Assembly (NCBI GenBank): GCA_964568355.1 | Contig: CAZMRK010000046.1 | Span: 1-8,545, forward strand | Origin: JAJPJX01 sp964568355 | Lineage (GTDB): Bacteria > Acidobacteriota > Terriglobia > Bryobacterales > Bryobacteraceae | Length of the DNA stretch: 8,545 bases | Reading direction: 5' to 3' | Shown: positions 8,001 through 8,545 of the stretch, piece by piece | Layout: every line of letters starts with the position of its first letter | How positions within the stretch are numbered: position 1 is the stretch's first letter | Made by a program: the position numbers and the translations under genes | Notes under the pieces: generated by a model | Database searches by the model: none | What the model saw: only the letters and a program-made list of their open reading frames with translations | Told to the model about the DNA's origin: nothing

Positions 8001-8306
8001 GGCCCTCGTACCCCCGAGCAGTGGTTTGATACCGGAGCATTCCAGATGCCGGCCCCTTACACCTACGGCTCGGCCGGAGCGTTCGTGGTCAATAGCGACG
8101 GCCGCCACAACTGGGACGTCTCGGTTGCCAAATGGTTCCGCATCCACGAAAGCCATTCCCTCGAAGTGCGGGCGGAAATGTTCAACATCTCGAATTCGGT
8201 CTCAATGGGAGATCCCAACGCCCAATTCACATCGTCCGCATTCGGACAAGTCACGAGCGCAACCGCTGCGCGCCAGATTCAACTGGCCTTGCGGTACACG
8301 TTTTGA
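5031..8306 (+). CDS. TonB-dependent-receptor-like outer-membrane protein (Oar-like), carboxypeptidase regulatory-like domain plus barrel
   Basis: This 1091-aa outer-membrane protein probably imports or binds a carbohydrate, peptide or similar nutrient. Residues 1-23 form a Sec signal peptide (MKR, hydrophobic core, cleavage after VAA before Q24). Residues 26-110 are a carboxypeptidase regulatory-like beta-sandwich (ISGLITDSSDAVVPRAVVRV, then NESGAYVVPALQPGLYDVEI). The plug-like region, about 115-245, has LARLPVNGRNYTRLILLMPG, SVNGQRSQDNNYTLDGVENN and MDAMQEFRVMTGSSAEYGRS, wording typical of the large acidobacterial family. The rest is a long beta-barrel rich in aromatic and polar strands, ending ALRYTF with the C-terminal phenylalanine used by the BAM machinery. 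I saw no clear TonB box between the signal peptide and the plug, so energy coupling is assumed from the family. It follows the anti-sigma-like gene after 17 bases and precedes the isomerase-like gene by 11 bases, consistent with co-transcription. The substrate is unknown. Confidence 0.92.
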   Translation: MKRIVTFSLWLLVVFAFRAPVAAQDAEISGLITDSSDAVVPRAVVRVVNQATGTSRTTQTNESGAYVVPALQPGLYDVEINKEGFQPVSRTGVKLDVAARIRLNFRLQLGATSERITVPAQSELVQTTETSVGGVITTSELARLPVNGRNYTRLILLMPGTSDRAKSQTNGTFSGTNLYSVNGQRSQDNNYTLDGVENNLFRMNSPGASPPMDAMQEFRVMTGSSAEYGRSAGANVNMVVKAGTRDLHGSVYEFLRNDKLDANDFFANRVGSGKVPFRQNQYGVSAGGPVVIPKVYNGREKTFWFASWEGFRLRQGSTLISTVPTAEQRSGDFSGQPRQIFDPLTSEPGPGGVVLRQPFPGNRIPASRMHPASLYLLDRLVPLPNRPGLSNNFVNTSPQRNDRDAWVMRFDHVLTSKDNLSVRYLKQKVGQVNPQANPNFVTENRFDVHNVAGSWTRVISPNSVLEVKFGYNEPYVPGITHVPGLTRADFLNSTGIHLFQEDTPFDTTPNFNVTGQFSTSGSGVATDDHVYQWMGTYSKQLARHNLRAGGGYSRRQYFYNGSTPMHGTATFDTRLTELATQSNSGHSTASFLLGYPSQIDRGLGDASTNGRQNATYFFIQDDWHVNTQLTINYGVRYEIANPPYDTTDRVGTLWLQRDPQSGKYSGELLWGTVNPLPDPVTGAVDQPARRGAFGRSLQANCYRNLAPRVGLAYQLSPRMTLRTGFGIYYNSTFMQELQDKRKFYPYNISQTFVANTGVLPDLSISDTGPSYTNTTAIGGWAQRPDNRTPYSMQWNLFLARELGFSTVLEAGYVGSGNRKQIGYAPFNVALTPGPGAVQPRRLLPEYGDFNWGANLFNSNYNALQVKVQRRFSRGLQLQANYTWSRSMDEQSSLAETKTQNPFDRRADYSRSSWDLRHVFQLAYVWELPVGRGRRFGANWPIAMDLFLGGWAFEGITRYQTGGPVNVVLGQDRANVGSTTQRPDLIRDPNTGPRTPEQWFDTGAFQMPAPYTYGSAGAFVVNSDGRHNWDVSVAKWFRIHESHSLEVRAEMFNISNSVSMGDPNAQFTSSAFGQVTSATAARQIQLALRYTF

Positions 8307-8310
8307 GGAG
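8306..8310 (+). promoter_or_regulatory. Ribosome binding site of the isomerase-like gene
   Basis: AGGAG begins on the last base of the preceding stop codon (TGA, 8304-8306) and lies 7 bases before ATG 8318. It supports that start and tight coupling to the outer-membrane protein gene. Confidence 0.75.
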
Positions 8311-8317
8311 AATCACG

Positions 8318-8545
8318 ATGAATTGGAGACGACGGGAATTCCTCCTGGCCGGCTTTGCCGGCATGCTGCGTGCTGCCGGCCTGGACAAAAGCGCGATCGG
8401 AGCAAATACCGCCATGGCCGGCTACGGCCTCTATCAGGCGATTGACGCGATCCGCCATTGTGGATTTCCAGTCATCGAAATCCATCCCATGGGAGTGGTC
8501 ACCGCGACTCCCGGAAAGTTCCCCGGCTTTGAGTTCGACACCATG
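8318..8545 (+). CDS. Tat-exported sugar phosphate isomerase/epimerase-type TIM-barrel protein, N-terminal part (3' end outside window)
   Basis: The first 76 codons are visible and open to the window edge. The N-terminus MNWRRREFLLAGFAGML has an arginine pair followed by E-F-L and a short hydrophobic stretch, a likely twin-arginine signal. Export would put the enzyme in the periplasm, folded and perhaps with its metal bound. The text after it (MAGYGLYQAIDAIRHCGF, then PVIEIHP) matches the first beta-alpha unit of the AP-endonuclease-2-like sugar phosphate isomerase/epimerase family. In that family the barrel starts with a short strand, a helix containing A-I-x-x-x, then G-(F/Y)-x-x-(I/V)-E. 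Catalytic and metal-binding residues lie further on and cannot be checked. The leader between signal and first strand is short (about 12 residues). The gene follows the outer-membrane protein gene after 11 bases, which suggests action on the same imported compound. Export is fairly likely; the exact enzyme is unknown. Confidence 0.7.
   Translation, partial: MNWRRREFLLAGFAGMLRAAGLDKSAIGANTAMAGYGLYQAIDAIRHCGFPVIEIHPMGVVTATPGKFPGFEFDTM

Noticed and set aside
6522..8156. 544-aa open frame on the minus strand
   Set aside because: It is antisense to the clear outer-membrane protein gene. GC-rich codon bias leaves the opposite strand free of stops; the translation is low-complexity Gly/Ala/Val/Arg with no domain.

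Overview
The window is GC-rich and densely coding, with every supported gene on the + strand. The best fit is a member of the Acidobacteriota, probably Solibacter/Bryobacter-like. The main reason is the large outer-membrane protein that joins a carboxypeptidase-regulatory-like domain to a TonB-receptor-like plug and barrel, a type greatly expanded in that phylum. Next to it lie an ECF sigma gene, an anti-sigma-like gene and a twin-arginine-exported sugar isomerase/epimerase-type protein. This taxonomic call is inferred from family content, not from a marker-gene comparison.

Layout. (1) Bases 3-629: the C-terminal part of an FtsX-type ABC permease, cut by the window edge. (2) Bases 619-2415: typA/bipA, a ribosome-associated translational GTPase whose start codon lies inside the end of the permease gene. 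(3) Bases 2411-2539: a palindromic element of about 129 bp with perfect 19-bp terminal inverted repeats. Its left end includes the typA stop codon. (4) Bases 2540-2729: a non-coding leader with a perfect 10-bp palindrome and a weak promoter candidate. (5) Bases 2730-3302: an ECF sigma factor. (6) Bases 3295-5013: a membrane-anchored zinc-finger anti-sigma-like protein with an unusually large outer part. (7) Bases 5031-8306: the 1091-aa outer-membrane TonB-receptor-like protein. (8) Bases 8318-8545: the start of a Tat-signal protein of the sugar phosphate isomerase/epimerase (TIM barrel) type, cut by the window edge.

Genes 5 to 8 look like one transcription unit. The sigma and anti-sigma genes overlap by 8 bases, and the next two gaps are 17 and 11 bases, each with a good Shine-Dalgarno sequence. 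The inferred logic is a regulated surface-uptake locus. A signal on the outer side of the inner membrane would be sensed through the anti-sigma-like protein, releasing the ECF factor, which would drive synthesis of the outer-membrane protein and a periplasmic enzyme acting on the imported compound. The substrate cannot be told from the sequence.

I found no tRNA, rRNA, CRISPR array or complete insertion sequence. The points most worth a second look are the palindromic element on the typA stop codon and the architecture of the anti-sigma-like protein.
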